A DNA stretch of 20,160 nt from a virus. Both the position numbers and the translations under genes were made by a program. The notes beneath the pieces are model-generated. The model was not told the DNA's origin. It worked only from the letters and a program-made list of their open reading frames with translations, and made no database searches. This document shows, piece by piece, positions 20,087 to 20,160 of this stretch. The DNA lies in the IMG/VR virus record IMGVR_UViG_3300025146_000081, positions 1 to 20,160 of that record; one strand, written 5' to 3'. Position 1 is the first letter of the stretch. The number at the start of each line of letters is the position of its first letter.

Positions 20087-20160
20087 AACTAATAGACGTA
20101 GCAAAACTAAAGAGCATAGGCATTGCGTGTGCTGACAGTGAACTTGAAACTAAGCAAACT
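20083..20160 (+). CDS. Unknown protein, N-terminus only (26 codons)
   Basis: ATG 20083 overlaps the previous stop as ATGA and the frame stays open to the window edge (MKLIDVAKLKSIGIACADSE). Too little is present for a functional call. Confidence 0.5.
   Translation, partial: MKLIDVAKLKSIGIACADSELETKQT

Overview
The window looks like part of a tailed, double-stranded DNA phage (or prophage) of a Bacteroidota host. The DNA is AT-rich, Shine-Dalgarno motifs are largely absent, and gene starts follow A/T-rich leaders. At least eleven promoter-like sites match the Bacteroidota -7 element TAnnTTTG. The adjacent portal protein (about 800 aa) and large terminase resemble those of crAss-like podoviruses (Crassvirales) in size and order. 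That family assignment is from memory and is moderate in confidence.

Left half, minus strand (1-11236). Reading in the direction of transcription from the centre: an SF2 helicase and a 75-aa protein. Then comes an operon from a promoter at about 9745: an 86-aa protein, a DUF3127-type OB-fold/SSB-like protein with an acidic DDQLPF tip, a 29-aa micro-ORF, a 217-aa unknown, and three consecutive GroES-like co-chaperonin genes carrying four GroES-like domains. This operon ends at a clear intrinsic terminator at 7088-7118. Next is a packaging/head operon: a 238-aa protein in the usual small-terminase position, the large terminase interrupted by a 392-aa LAGLIDADG intein just after Walker B, the portal, and the start of an acidic, coiled-coil-like head or scaffold-type protein cut by the window edge.

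Centre (11237-12086). This is about 850 bases without a credible gene between the divergent transcription units. It holds the helicase promoter, a folded-looking region of about 290 nt with a 10-bp perfect hairpin and a C-rich loop, a candidate ~100-nt small RNA on the minus strand with its own promoter and terminator, an AT-rich stretch with palindromes and short direct repeats (operators or origin-like), and the rightward promoter.

Right half, mostly plus strand (12087-20160). These are small accessory genes. They include two small zinc-ribbon-like proteins, a restriction-modification-like pair (PD-(D/E)XK nuclease with C-terminal HTH plus a beta-class N4/N6 DNA methyltransferase) next to a truncated methyltransferase N-terminus, a family 2 glycosyltransferase, a DUF7352-like protein and a membrane protein. 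A train of very small overlapping ORFs runs off the right edge. Several genes are separated by structured repeats that begin TAACG. Two are full 125-bp elements with long covarying stems resembling integron attC sites, and the TAA of three genes is the first three bases of such a repeat. No integrase is present.

A whole-window peculiarity is the near absence of GATC (one site seen in 20 kb), which suggests past pressure from GATC-directed restriction. The points most worth following up are the GroES cluster, the attC-like cassette repeats, the small RNA and the folded region beside it, and the intein.
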